A stretch of DNA of 64,000 nt, taken from Pseudomonas sp. efr-133-TYG-5. GTDB taxonomy: Bacteria > Pseudomonadota > Gammaproteobacteria > Pseudomonadales > Pseudomonadaceae. Under the pieces are notes generated by a model. That model was not told the origin of the DNA, ran no database searches, and saw only the letters and a program-made list of their open reading frames with translations. The position numbers and the translations under genes were made by a program. Shown piece after piece: positions 50,229-59,753 of this stretch. The stretch lies in assembly GCF_030209175.1 (NCBI RefSeq), contig NZ_JARVSM010000007.1, forward strand, positions 248,001-312,000, given 5' to 3'. How positions within the stretch are numbered: the stretch's first letter is position 1; each line of letters begins with the position of its first letter.

Positions 50229-52361
50229 CTAGAACCGCGTCTGCACCGCCAGCTCGAAGGTGCGTGGCGTTCCCAGGTAATACGCCGGCGAGACATGGGC
50301 AAATTCGGCATACACCTCATTGGTCAGGTTGCGCACGCGTCCGGTGACGGTGGTGTGCGCATCGACCTTGTAGCTGAGAAAACTGCCAAACAGCGTGTAC
50401 GACGGCACGGTCAGGGTGTTGGCCGTGTCGGCGAACACCGATGCCACGTAGCGTGCATCGACCCCACCTTGCCATTGCGGCGAAAAATCATAGCTCAACC
50501 ACAGATTGCCGACCCGCTGCGGAACATTGGTCGGTGTATTGCCCTTGCGTGAAACCACCACCCCGGCGGCATTCTTCTCGGTGAAGTCGTCGTACTGCGC
50601 ATCGACCCAGGCGAAATTGCCCTCGGCCAGCAGCTTGTCGGTGATGCGCAGGGAGCTGGCAATCTCGATACCTCTGGACGTCTGCTGGCCAACCGGAATG
50701 CTGCTGGTCGGGTCCAGTGGGTCGGTGACGGCGAAGTCCTTGCGCTCGATGGTGTACGCCGCCACGGTGGCCGAGCCGCGCCCCTGCAGGTAGTCGAACT
50801 TGCTGCCGATTTCCCATTGTCTGCCGGTGGACACGTCGAAGTCTTGGGTGCCGTTGGGCTGTTCGGCGGCGGTGCTGTATTGCACGTAGACGTTGGCCGA
50901 CGGCAGGAACTGGTAAGTCAGGCCGACGCGCCCGGTGACCGGCTGCCAACTGCGCTTGAGGTGATGCGGATTGCTCGCGGTGACGGTGCGATGGTTGGTC
51001 ACGTCGAGGTCGATATCGTCGTAACGCAGGCCCGTGAGGAGCGCCAGTTTGTCGCTCAGCGCCAAACGGTTTTCGGCGAACAGGGCTTTGGTGGTGACCT
51101 CGTTGGTCTTGTCGCTGACGAACCCCGGCATCGTTCCGGGGATGTCGTAGAAATGCCCCGGCCGGTAGTTGTTCGGGTCCACGCTGCTTGTGCCTTTGAC
51201 GTTGAGCGGCGAGTTGGTGGTCTGGTTGACCTTGTACTCGAAGCCGCCGGACCACGTGGTGTCGAGACCGAACAGGCTGTTGTCGTGGCGCAGTTCGAAC
51301 TGGTTGCCGTTCTGCTCGCCCTGATGCCGCACCTGATACGCCGTAGAGCGGTTCACTGCGCTGTTGTCGGCGTTGTACTGATAGGTTTCCAGGTTGCGGT
51401 AATCGCGCTGGCTGTCGAGGTGGTACAGGGTGTTGCGCAGCGTGGTGCTGTCGTTGATCCGGTAGTCGACGATCGAGCGCACCCAGATCGTTCGCTGCTC
51501 GTAGCGGCCGTCCTCGACGTTGTAGTTGTTGAAGCGGTTGTGCTTGTCGATCTTCAGTTCGCCGGCCTTCGGGTTGAGCACCGGCGTGCCCCAGTACGGG
51601 CTGTCCTCATGCTCGTCCTGATATTCCACGGCCAGGGTGTGCGACAGGTTCGGCGTGAGGTCACTGAGCAGGGAAAACGCCACGCTCCAGGCATCGCGCT
51701 GCTGGCGGTCGATATAGCCATTGCTGGTGTTGTGGCTGACATCCAGGCGCGCGTAGTGCTGCACCTCGGCGCTCGGCTCGGTCAGTGCATGATTGACGCC
51801 GAACGCGGTCTCGCGGGTGTCGTAGCTGCCGTAGCTGACGCGACCTTCGACGGTCTGCTCGTCGCGGCTCGCCAGTTTGGTCACGTAGTTCAGCGAGCCG
51901 CCGACCGAGCCGGCGCCGTTGATCAATGACGATGGGCCGCCGACCAGTTCCACCCGCTCGTAGATCCAGGCGTCGACCGGCCGCGCCAGGCCACCGGAGA
52001 CGTTGACGCCGTTGAACATCTGGGTGATCTGGCTGCTGGTGAAGCCACGATAGGAAACGAAGCCGCCGAACCCCGGTGGAGCACTGGCGTTGACGCCGGG
52101 CAGGGTGTTGGCGGCGTCCTGGAAGTTCTGCGCGCCGTGGCGTTCGATGTCGTTGCGGTTGGCCACGGCCACCGAGGCCGGGGTATCGCGCACGCTCAAG
52201 CCGAGGCGCGAGGCCATGCCGCTGGCTTGATCGAGGCTCAGGCCCGGTTCGAGAGCCGATTCGCCATCGATGGTGATCGGCGCCAGTTCCACGCTGGATT
52301 GCGCCCAGGCGTTGACGGACAGGCAGCCGCACAGGGTTGTCAGCAAGGTGAGATGTTTCAT
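50229..52361 (-). CDS. TonB-dependent outer-membrane receptor
   Basis: 710 residues: signal peptide (cut near NAWAQSS), plug (VRDTPASVAVANRNDIERHG; GSVGGSLNYVTKLAS) and a 22-strand barrel ending in the aromatic residue Phe. Sequence style is siderophore-receptor-like. A DUF2946 gene, often linked to copper proteins, sits 90 bases upstream, and no Fur box is evident, so the ligand could be a metal other than iron or a metallophore. ATG 52361. Confidence 0.9.
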   Translation of the reverse strand: MKHLTLLTTLCGCLSVNAWAQSSVELAPITIDGESALEPGLSLDQASGMASRLGLSVRDTPASVAVANRNDIERHGAQNFQDAANTLPGVNASAPPGFGGFVSYRGFTSSQITQMFNGVNVSGGLARPVDAWIYERVELVGGPSSLINGAGSVGGSLNYVTKLASRDEQTVEGRVSYGSYDTRETAFGVNHALTEPSAEVQHYARLDVSHNTSNGYIDRQQRDAWSVAFSLLSDLTPNLSHTLAVEYQDEHEDSPYWGTPVLNPKAGELKIDKHNRFNNYNVEDGRYEQRTIWVRSIVDYRINDSTTLRNTLYHLDSQRDYRNLETYQYNADNSAVNRSTAYQVRHQGEQNGNQFELRHDNSLFGLDTTWSGGFEYKVNQTTNSPLNVKGTSSVDPNNYRPGHFYDIPGTMPGFVSDKTNEVTTKALFAENRLALSDKLALLTGLRYDDIDLDVTNHRTVTASNPHHLKRSWQPVTGRVGLTYQFLPSANVYVQYSTAAEQPNGTQDFDVSTGRQWEIGSKFDYLQGRGSATVAAYTIERKDFAVTDPLDPTSSIPVGQQTSRGIEIASSLRITDKLLAEGNFAWVDAQYDDFTEKNAAGVVVSRKGNTPTNVPQRVGNLWLSYDFSPQWQGGVDARYVASVFADTANTLTVPSYTLFGSFLSYKVDAHTTVTGRVRNLTNEVYAEFAHVSPAYYLGTPRTFELAVQTRF

Positions 52362-52451
52362 GGGTGAATCCTGAATGCTTGTCTAGGAATCAGCGCACAG
52401 GCCAACGCCGCGCATCGGCGCAGTGGGCTGAACGGAACACGGCAAGGACAC

Positions 52452-52838
52452 TCAGGCGAACGGTGGGGCGCGAGGGTTGGCTGAAGGCCAGGTGAAGCGG
52501 GCGGGGAGGTCGGCGCTGACAATGGCCGGCAGCGGCGGGCTGTGTTGTTCCGGGAGGATCGCCAGGGTCAGGCTGGAGTTGAACGCCGGGCCCATGCCGC
52601 CGGTGGAGCACAGCGGACATCCGAAGGCCTTGGCCAGGGTCGGCAGTTGTTCTTCGTCAGGGTTGGCGGCGAGTGGCGCTTGCGTCGCCGGGTCGACTGC
52701 GCAGAACTGGCCGCCGATACCGTTGAGCTGCATGCCGACCATTTGTCCGTGACCGATGCTGCAGGCGAACACGTTGAACAGGACGCAGCAATAGAGCATC
52801 CAGGCCAGCAGTGAGCGATCGGAACGGGTGAATTTCAT
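52452..52838 (-). CDS. DUF2946 family protein
   Basis: 128 residues with an N-terminal membrane segment (LLAWMLYCCVLFNVFAC) and Cys- and Met-containing downstream part (CPLCSTGGMG) that could bind metal. DUF2946 genes often precede copper-linked TonB receptors such as OprC. It leads the receptor gene at 52361 on the same strand, suggesting an operon. The pairs CC and CPLC are candidate metal ligands. Confidence 0.82.
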   Translation of the reverse strand: MKFTRSDRSLLAWMLYCCVLFNVFACSIGHGQMVGMQLNGIGGQFCAVDPATQAPLAANPDEEQLPTLAKAFGCPLCSTGGMGPAFNSSLTLAILPEQHSPPLPAIVSADLPARFTWPSANPRAPPFA

Positions 52839-52932
52839 GGGGCGGCACTTTACCCCACCGCCGACCGGTCGTGCACATCAAAAAATGCCGACTAGGATGT
52901 TTTGTTCAAATCCCTTTCAAGGATTCTCGACC

Positions 52933-53373
52933 ATGACCTTTGTGTTGGCTCAATGGCTGGTGACGATATTCGCGGCGATCAGCCTGGTGCATGTGTATTG
53001 GGCGCTGGGTGGGCAATGGGCAGCGGTGGCGGCGGTGCCGCAAGTGCCGGTGCAGGGTTTGGTGACGACGGTGCGACCGGCGTTCAACCCGTCCGGCTGG
53101 ATGACGTTGCTGGTGGCGGGGGCGTTGCTGGTGATTGCCGGGCTGGTGTGCCTGCGCGTCGGGTGGGGAATGCCGGCGGTGCAGCACCCGGCGCTGCAAT
53201 GGGTGATCAGCGCGATTGCCTTGCTGATGTTCGCGCGGGCGATTGGCGATTCGAATCTGGTGGGTTTCTTCAAGGAAGTGAAGGATTCGAGGTTTGCCCG
53301 GCTCGATACCTGGTTGTATTCGCCGCTGTGCGCGGCGCTGGGGGCGGGGTTGCTGGCGGTGGCCTGGGTTTGA
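52933..53373 (+). CDS. DUF3995 domain-containing membrane protein
   Basis: 146 residues with four membrane segments, beginning FVLAQWLVTIFAAISLVHVY and ending CAALGAGLLAVAWV; conserved FNPSGWMTLL and DTWLYSPLCAALG mark DUF3995. Function unknown. ATG 52933, in frame with a longer unlikely start. Confidence 0.86.
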   Translation: MTFVLAQWLVTIFAAISLVHVYWALGGQWAAVAAVPQVPVQGLVTTVRPAFNPSGWMTLLVAGALLVIAGLVCLRVGWGMPAVQHPALQWVISAIALLMFARAIGDSNLVGFFKEVKDSRFARLDTWLYSPLCAALGAGLLAVAWV

Positions 53374-53390
53374 GGTGACTCGCAAGCACG

Positions 53391-53458
53391 GATCGCAGCC
53401 TTGGACAGCGCCGAGGTGGCAAAGCCAATGTCTGTAGGCGCCACCCTAGGCTGCGATC
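53391..53458. repeat. GATCGCAGCC palindromic repeat, copy 2
   Basis: GATCGCAGCCT (53391-53401) and AGGCTGCGATC (53448-53458) are perfect inverted arms around a 46-base centre, between the DUF3995 and shaG stops. Confidence 0.65.
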
Positions 53459-53469
53459 TTTAAAAGGAC

Positions 53470-53832
53470 CTAACCGCCGCTCTCGGTTCGGCGGCTGCTG
53501 ACCTCGGCCGGTACATCATCCCCGGCCATGCGCTTGCGGAACAACGCTGCCCGCGCCAGCAGCAGGGTGGTCACCGGCACGGTGATCGACAGCAGGATCG
53601 GGATCAGCCACGCATGCAGCACCGGACCGGACTTCAGCGCGGAAAAACAGATGATCGATGCCAGCGCCACGCACCACGCGCCGATGGTCGAGGCCAATGC
53701 CGGCGGGTGCATGCGCTGGAAGTAATCCTTCATGCGCAGCAGGCCGAGGGCGCCGATCAGGGCAAACACACCGCTGAGCAGCAGCAGGATCGCCACCGGG
53801 ATTTCCACCCAGAGAGACAGTTGCGCATTCAT
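53470..53832 (-). CDS. shaG: Cation/proton antiporter subunit G
   Basis: 120 residues, MnhG/MrpG family, three membrane helices (IPVAILLLLSGVFALIGALG; LASTIGAWCVALASIICF). Last gene of the antiporter operon. The start overlaps the shaF stop by four bases. It is an essential but non-pumping subunit of the complex. Confidence 0.92.
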   Translation of the reverse strand: MNAQLSLWVEIPVAILLLLSGVFALIGALGLLRMKDYFQRMHPPALASTIGAWCVALASIICFSALKSGPVLHAWLIPILLSITVPVTTLLLARAALFRKRMAGDDVPAEVSSRRTESGG

Positions 53833-54107
53833 TCGATCACCTCGCCACGCAGGAGGAATTTCGCAAGGGCAAACGAGCCGACGAAGCCGAACAGCGCGAT
53901 CAGCAGCGCCGCTTCGAAGTAGGTATCGCTGGCGTAGCGAATGCCCAGGGTCAGCATCATCAGCATGGCGACGATGTACAGGTAGTCCAGCGCCAGTACC
54001 CGATCCTGCGCCGACGGCCCTTTGAACAGGCGAATCAGGGTCAGCACCATGGCCAGGGAAAACAGGAACAGCGTCAGCAGGATCGCGTTCGACAGCAACG
54101 GGCTCAT
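53829..54107 (-). CDS. shaF: Cation/proton antiporter subunit F
   Basis: 92 residues, MnhF family, three helices; FKGPSAQDRVLALDYLYIVA is the family block. Overlaps shaE and shaG by four bases each. Part of the Sha/Mrp complex. Confidence 0.92.
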   Translation of the reverse strand: MSPLLSNAILLTLFLFSLAMVLTLIRLFKGPSAQDRVLALDYLYIVAMLMMLTLGIRYASDTYFEAALLIALFGFVGSFALAKFLLRGEVIE

Positions 54108-54592
54108 TCGAAAATCTCCATCAATGGCTGTTCGTACGTTTCCTTGAAATGGCGGATGAATTGCGCCTCGTCATCCAGGTCCCAGACGTGCAGCAGGAGG
54201 ATGCTGCGATCCAGCGCCAGTTCCGACCACACCGTGCCGGGCACCACCGTGCAGATCATCGCCAGTGCGGCCAGGCCGTTGGCGTCGCGCAGGTCCAGCG
54301 GCACTTTGACGAAGCGCGAGCGCAGCGGACGGCGACCGGCATTGAGCACGCCCCAGGCGACGATCAGGTTGGACATCACCACGTCACGGCCCACGAGCAG
54401 GAACAGCCGCAGGATCGTCAGCGGGCGGCGGACGCTGACCTGTTTCGGGCGCAGCTTGCGCATCATCAACGGGGCGCAGAACCCCAGCGCAGCGCCGAGC
54501 AACAGGTTGCCCGGACTGACCGACAGGTTCAGCACCAGCCACAGCAGCCACAGGGCCAGGGATAACCACGGCGCAGGGAACAGACGCTTCAT
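54104..54592 (-). CDS. shaE: Cation/proton antiporter subunit E
   Basis: 162 residues, MnhE family: an N-terminal pair of membrane helices and a cytoplasmic part with VPLDLRDANGLAALAMI and TVVPGTVWSELA. Overlaps shaD and shaF by four bases. Confidence 0.92.
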   Translation of the reverse strand: MKRLFPAPWLSLALWLLWLVLNLSVSPGNLLLGAALGFCAPLMMRKLRPKQVSVRRPLTILRLFLLVGRDVVMSNLIVAWGVLNAGRRPLRSRFVKVPLDLRDANGLAALAMICTVVPGTVWSELALDRSILLLHVWDLDDEAQFIRHFKETYEQPLMEIFE

Positions 54593-56268
54593 GGTTGTAC
54601 CTCCAGCAGCGCAGCCTTGGCTTCCGGGCTGGGTACGGCGCGCGTGCCGAGCACCGCCATCACGTACTGCTGAGGATTGTTCAGCGCGTCGGCCGCGGCC
54701 TGGGTGTAGCGCAGCAGCGGTTCAGCCTTGAAGGTCAGGGCGATGCTCAGCCCGAGCAGGAGGAAAATCGGCGCGCATTCGAGTTTGCGCAGCAGCGGCG
54801 ACGGGCGCTCTTCGGGCGTCCAGAAACGCTGGATGCCCACGCGCGCGAAGGCCATCAGCGAGCCCAGCCCGGTCAGGATCAGCAGCGCCAGCAAGGCCCA
54901 GGCTGCCATCGAGATCGGCTCGGCCACGCCCAGGCCCGCCGGATTGAGCAGGGCGCCGATCAGGTTGAGCTTGCCGATGAACCCGGACAGCGGCGGCATG
55001 CCGATAATCAACAGCGCGCAGGCAATGAAGCTCAGGCCGAGGAACGCCATGGTCCATGGGATCACCTGACCGACCACGGCTTTCTGCTCGTCGTCGAGGT
55101 TGATGCCCTTGGGCGGTTGCAGGGATTCCTGTGGGCGCGGCAGCAGTTCGCTCTCGTCCTCGAGCGGGATCTCGTTGGCCGAGCGCGAACGTTCGATCAG
55201 TTCCGCCAGCAAGAACAGCGCGCTCAGGGCCAGGGTCGAGCTGACCACATAGAACAGCGCCGCGCCGATCAGGTTCGGCTGGGCGAAACCCACTGCCGAC
55301 AGCAGAATCCCCGCCGACACCAGGATGCTCAGGCTGGCCATGCGCTCCAGGCGTTGCGCGGCGATGATTGCCACGCCGGCGCAGACCATGGTGGCCATGC
55401 CGCCGTAGATCAGCCACTCGCCACCGAAGTAGGCCGAGGCACCGGCCTGACCGGAGAACAGCAGCGTCCACAGCCGCAGCAGGGTATAGACGCCGACCTT
55501 GGTCATGATCGCGAACATCGCCGCCACCGGCGCGCTGGCCGAGGAGTAGGCCGGCACCAGCCAGAAATTCAGCGGCCACATCCCGGCCTTGGCCAGGAAT
55601 GCGACCGCAAGGATGGCCGCCCCGGCATGCAACAGACCACGGTCGGCTTCTGGCACCAGCGGAATCTTCAGCGCCAGGTCGGCCATGTTCAGCGTGCCGG
55701 TGACGCCGTAGATCAGCGCAGCACCGATCAGGAACAGCGACGAGGCCAGCAGGTTGATCGAAATGTAATGCAGGCCCGACGACACCCGTGCCCGCCCCGA
55801 GCCGTGCAGCAGCAGGCCATAGGACGCCGCCAGCAGCACTTCGAAGAACACGAACAGGTTGAACAGGTCGGCGGTCAGGAAGGCGCCGTACAGCCCCATC
55901 AACTGGATCTGGAACAGCGCGTGGAAGCTCGAACCGGCGCCGTCCCAACGCGCCATGGCGAACAACAGTGCGCTGACTCCGATGATGCCGGTCAGCACCA
56001 GCATCAGCGCCGACAGCCGATCGACCACCAGCACGATGCCGAACGGCACTTGCCAGTTACCCGGCAGGTAGACGCCGATGGAACCGGGCACGCCGGTGGT
56101 CTGCGTCCATTGCAGCAGCATTACCGAAATGAACAGGCCAACGATGCTGGAGAACAGGTTGATCCTGGCTTTCAACGGCCGGTGCTTTTCGCCGAGCATC
56201 AGCATGATCGCGGCGGTCAGCAGCGGCAGCAGGATCGGCGCGGCGATCAGGTGAGTCATCGCCATCAT
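54589..56268 (-). CDS. shaD: Cation/proton antiporter subunit D
   Basis: 559 residues with about 14 helices, NuoM/MnhD-like. Conserved Glu and Lys of the proton path lie in NLFVFFEVLLAAS and LAKAGMWPLNFWLVPAY. It includes a hydrophilic stretch (about 360-390) before the last helices. ATG 56268 follows GGAG by eight bases; two later Met codons are possible. It is one of the two antiporter-like subunits that drive Na+/K+:H+ exchange. Confidence 0.95.
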   Translation of the reverse strand: MMAMTHLIAAPILLPLLTAAIMLMLGEKHRPLKARINLFSSIVGLFISVMLLQWTQTTGVPGSIGVYLPGNWQVPFGIVLVVDRLSALMLVLTGIIGVSALLFAMARWDGAGSSFHALFQIQLMGLYGAFLTADLFNLFVFFEVLLAASYGLLLHGSGRARVSSGLHYISINLLASSLFLIGAALIYGVTGTLNMADLALKIPLVPEADRGLLHAGAAILAVAFLAKAGMWPLNFWLVPAYSSASAPVAAMFAIMTKVGVYTLLRLWTLLFSGQAGASAYFGGEWLIYGGMATMVCAGVAIIAAQRLERMASLSILVSAGILLSAVGFAQPNLIGAALFYVVSSTLALSALFLLAELIERSRSANEIPLEDESELLPRPQESLQPPKGINLDDEQKAVVGQVIPWTMAFLGLSFIACALLIIGMPPLSGFIGKLNLIGALLNPAGLGVAEPISMAAWALLALLILTGLGSLMAFARVGIQRFWTPEERPSPLLRKLECAPIFLLLGLSIALTFKAEPLLRYTQAAADALNNPQQYVMAVLGTRAVPSPEAKAALLEVQP

Positions 56269-56609
56269 TCTTTAGGCTCCCGGCCATCGACGTGGTCGGT
56301 ACCGGTCAAGCCCCGGGAAGCCAGCAGCACCACCAGAAACAACGCGGTCATGGCGAAGCTGATGACGATGGCCGTCAGCACCAGGGCCTGTGGCAGCGGG
56401 TCGGTGTAATTGAGCAGATCCTGCGGCACGCCATCCTTGATGATCGGCTCCTTGCCGATGAACAGACTGCCCATGCTGAAGATGAACAGGTTGACGCCGT
56501 AGGACAGCAGGCACAGGCCCATCACCACCTGGAAGGTCCGTGGCCGCAGGATCAGCCAGACGCCGGACGCGGCGAGCACGCCGATGGCGATTGCGATGAC
56601 TTCTTCCAT
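56265..56609 (-). CDS. shaC: Cation/proton antiporter subunit C
   Basis: 114 residues, MnhC/NuoK-like, three helices; VMGLCLLSYGVNLFIFSMG and DPLPQALVLTAIVISFAM are the family blocks. The start overlaps the shaAB stop by one base (TGATG), its stop overlaps shaD by four. Confidence 0.95.
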   Translation of the reverse strand: MEEVIAIAIGVLAASGVWLILRPRTFQVVMGLCLLSYGVNLFIFSMGSLFIGKEPIIKDGVPQDLLNYTDPLPQALVLTAIVISFAMTALFLVVLLASRGLTGTDHVDGREPKE

Positions 56610-59527
56610 CAGACGGCTCCTTTGCTGGCGACGGATTTGGGCAGGGCGGCGGTCTTGTGACCCCGCACCGATTGGTGGGCGAGGGCGGTGAGGATCAGCA
56701 AGGTCGAGCCGACCACCACGGCGTACACGCCGACGTCGAAGAACAGCGCGCTGGCGATATGGATGTCACCCAGCAGCGGCACGGCGAAATGCCAGGTATG
56801 CGTGGTGAGGAACGGATAACCGACCGCCATCGCGCCCAGACCGGTGACCGTGGCGAACAACAGCCCGGTGCCCATCCAGCGCAGCGGCCGCAGGCTCATC
56901 TGCGCTTCGACCCACTGAGTGCCGGCGACCATGTATTGCAGGATGAACGCCACCGACATCACCAACCCAGCCACAAAACCGCCGCCCGGTTGGTTATGCC
57001 CGCGCATGAACAGGTAGAACGACACCACCAGGGCAATCGGCAGCAACAGGCGCACCAGCACCGCCGGCACCATCATGAAGCCCAGCGCGGTGTCGCTGGC
57101 CGAGCGCGGGTTGACCAGATCGGTTACCACGTCCGGTGCCAGCAGACGTTGCTGCGCGGGCAGTTGCAGGCTTTCTTTCGGCGGGCGGAAGCGTCGCAGC
57201 AGAGCGAACACGGTCAGCGCCACCGCTACCAGGACGGTGATTTCACCGAGGGTGTCGAAGCCACGGAAGTCCACCAGCATCACGTTGACCACGTTGCTGC
57301 CGCCGCCCTCGGGCAGGGCGCGGCTGAGGTAGAACGAGGAAATGTCGTTGGGCGTCTGCCGGGTCAGCATCGCGTAGCTCAGCAAGGCCATGCCGCCGCC
57401 GACCGCAATCGACAGTAACAGGTCGCGCAGGCGTCGCACCTTGGCTTTGCGCAGGCTACTGGGCAACGGCGAAACTTCTTCGATCCGCCGCGGCAGCCAG
57501 CGCAGACCAAGCAGAATCAGCACAGTGGTTACCACCTCGACCACCAGTTGCGTCAGGGCCAGGTCCGGCGCCGAGAACCAGACGAAAGTGATGCAGGTCA
57601 TCAGGCCGCAGACGCTGACCATGGTCAGGGCGGCGAGACGGTGATACTTGGCCTGCCACGCGGCGCCGAGCGCACAGGCAATTGCCAGCAGCCACAGGGT
57701 CACGAACACGATCGAACCGGGGATCTTTGGCCGATCGCCCCAGCTCAGGCTGCTGTGCAGCATCGGGATCAACCCGGCGAGCACCGCCGCCAACACCATC
57801 AGGAACAGCTGCGCCTGCAGGCGTTTGGTGCCGATCCGCCGCTCCAGCCGTCGGGCCAGGCGCATCATCGCCACCAGGCTGCGCTCGAACAGGCGCTTGC
57901 CGTTGAAACGGCCCACCAGCGGCGGGTACTTGAAGCGTCCGCGTTTGAGCTGATTGCGCAGCAGCAGGTAGACCAGGATGCCGCCGGACATGGCGATCAG
58001 GCTCATGATCATCGGCGCATTCAGACCGTGCCAGATCGCCAGGCTGTATGGCGGCAGCACGCCGCCCACCACGGGCAACGCGGCGGCAGCGAGCAACGGG
58101 CCGACCACCTGCGCCGGGAAAATCCCCACCAGCAGGCAGGTGAACACCAGCAGTTCGACTGGCGCACGCATCCAGCGCGGCGGTTCGTGTGGGGTGTGCG
58201 GCAGGTCGGTGGCGGTCGGGCCGAAGAACACGTCGACCGTGAAACGCAGCGAATAGGCGACGCTGAAGGTGCCGGCGATGGTCGCGACGATTGGCAGTGC
58301 TGCCTCGACCCAGGCCGTGGCATTGATGAACACCGTTTCGGCGAAGAACATCTCTTTCGACAGGAAGCCGTTGAGCAGCGGCACGCCAGCCATCGACGCA
58401 CTGGCAACCATGGCCAGGGTGGCAGTGAACGGAATCAGTTTGAACAGGCCGTTGAGCTTGCGGATATCGCGGGTGCCGCTTTCGTGGTCGATGATCCCGG
58501 CGGCCATGAACAGCGAGGCCTTGAAGGTCGCGTGGTTGAGAATGTGGAACACCGCCGCCACGGCGGCCAGCGGGCTGTTCAGGCCCAGCAGCAGGGTGAT
58601 CAGGCCCAGGTGGCTGATGGTCGAGTAGGCGAGCAGGCCCTTGAGGTCGTTCTGGAACATGGCGCAGTACGCGCCGAGCAACAGCGTACAGGCCCCGGCG
58701 CCGCTGACGATGTAGAACCATTCTTCACTGCCCGACAGCGATGGCCACAGGCGCGCCAGCAGGAACACCCCGGCCTTGACCATGGTCGCCGAATGCAGGT
58801 AAGCCGAAACCGGGGTGGGCGCCGCCATGGCATGCGGCAGCCAGAAGTGGAAGGGGAACTGCGCACTTTTGCTCAGTGCGCCAATAAGAATGAGGGGAAG
58901 CAGGATCGGGTAGAGGGCATGTGCGCGAATCAGATCGCCGGCGGCCAGGACCTTGTCCAGGTCATAGCTGCCGACGACATGGCCGAGGATCATGACCCCC
59001 GCCAGCAGGCACAATCCTCCGGCGCCGGTGACCATCAACGCCATGTACGCGCCACGGCGGGCGTCGTGGCGGTGGTGCCAGTAGCCGATCAGCAGGAACG
59101 AGAACAGGCTGGTCAGCTCCCAGAAAAACACCATCTGGATCAGGTTGCCGGAGATCACCAGGCCGAGCATGGCACCCATGAACGCCAGGAAAAACGCAAA
59201 GAAACGCGGCACCGGGTCGTCCGGCGACATGTAGTAACGGGCGTACAGGGAGACGAGGGTGCCGATGCCCAGCACCAGCATCGAGAACAGCCAGGCGAAG
59301 CCGTCCATGCGCAGGACGAAGTTCAGGCCCAGGCTCGGCAGCCACATGAATTCTTCGCGGATCACGCCGCCGTGGGCGATTTGCGGGTACAACAACGCGA
59401 CCTGGACGGTGCCGATCAGGGCGACCAGGCCAGCGAGCAGGGATTCGGTATTTCGCGCGTTGTGCGGCAGCACCGCTGCCAGACAGCTGCCCACAAAAGG
59501 CAGAAGCAGTAGAACTATCAGGGACAT
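56609..59527 (-). CDS. shaA: Fused cation/proton antiporter subunit A-B
   Basis: 972 residues. The N-terminal about 500 residues are NuoL/MnhA-like (FFWELTSLFSFLLIGYWHHR; SKSAQFPFHFWLPHAMAAPT), followed by MnhA C-terminal helices and an MnhB domain from about residue 800 (FYLFMRGHNQPGGGFVAGLV). The A-B fusion is characteristic of group 2 (Sha/Pha) complexes of Pseudomonas. It opens the operon and should give tolerance to Na+, high pH and some bile salts. ATG 59527 has a weak ribosome site. Confidence 0.95.
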   Translation of the reverse strand: MSLIVLLLLPFVGSCLAAVLPHNARNTESLLAGLVALIGTVQVALLYPQIAHGGVIREEFMWLPSLGLNFVLRMDGFAWLFSMLVLGIGTLVSLYARYYMSPDDPVPRFFAFFLAFMGAMLGLVISGNLIQMVFFWELTSLFSFLLIGYWHHRHDARRGAYMALMVTGAGGLCLLAGVMILGHVVGSYDLDKVLAAGDLIRAHALYPILLPLILIGALSKSAQFPFHFWLPHAMAAPTPVSAYLHSATMVKAGVFLLARLWPSLSGSEEWFYIVSGAGACTLLLGAYCAMFQNDLKGLLAYSTISHLGLITLLLGLNSPLAAVAAVFHILNHATFKASLFMAAGIIDHESGTRDIRKLNGLFKLIPFTATLAMVASASMAGVPLLNGFLSKEMFFAETVFINATAWVEAALPIVATIAGTFSVAYSLRFTVDVFFGPTATDLPHTPHEPPRWMRAPVELLVFTCLLVGIFPAQVVGPLLAAAALPVVGGVLPPYSLAIWHGLNAPMIMSLIAMSGGILVYLLLRNQLKRGRFKYPPLVGRFNGKRLFERSLVAMMRLARRLERRIGTKRLQAQLFLMVLAAVLAGLIPMLHSSLSWGDRPKIPGSIVFVTLWLLAIACALGAAWQAKYHRLAALTMVSVCGLMTCITFVWFSAPDLALTQLVVEVVTTVLILLGLRWLPRRIEEVSPLPSSLRKAKVRRLRDLLLSIAVGGGMALLSYAMLTRQTPNDISSFYLSRALPEGGGSNVVNVMLVDFRGFDTLGEITVLVAVALTVFALLRRFRPPKESLQLPAQQRLLAPDVVTDLVNPRSASDTALGFMMVPAVLVRLLLPIALVVSFYLFMRGHNQPGGGFVAGLVMSVAFILQYMVAGTQWVEAQMSLRPLRWMGTGLLFATVTGLGAMAVGYPFLTTHTWHFAVPLLGDIHIASALFFDVGVYAVVVGSTLLILTALAHQSVRGHKTAALPKSVASKGAV

Positions 59528-59670
59528 AGGCTTCTAATCTGCGGAAGTTTGTGAAGCATCATACGTGCCAGCTCCCGGATCACCAAACGCGAGGATGTCT
59601 CAGAATCCTACAAAATAGTCGCAAAACTTCTGTTTGGCCTTGTTTCAAGGCTGATGCGGGCATAAGAAAA

Positions 59671-59736
59671 ATCGCAGCTTCCGGGATTCCCGGCAGGCCT
59701 GTGCATTCCCCGGCAGGCGCTGGCGAAAGCTGCGAT
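59671..59736. repeat. ATCGCAGCTT palindromic repeat, copy 3
   Basis: ATCGCAGCTT (59671-59680) and AAGCTGCGAT (59727-59736) are perfect arms; the centre contains a second pair (TTCCCGGCAGGC / TTCCCCGGCAGGC, direct). It follows the EamA gene stop. Confidence 0.65.
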
Positions 59737-59753
59737 CTCAGGAGGATGCGGAG

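Noticed and set aside
57548..59512. Plus-strand frame of 654 codons opposite shaAB
   Set aside because: Very long but Gln/His/Arg-rich low-complexity product; clearly the shadow of a membrane-protein gene with conserved motifs.
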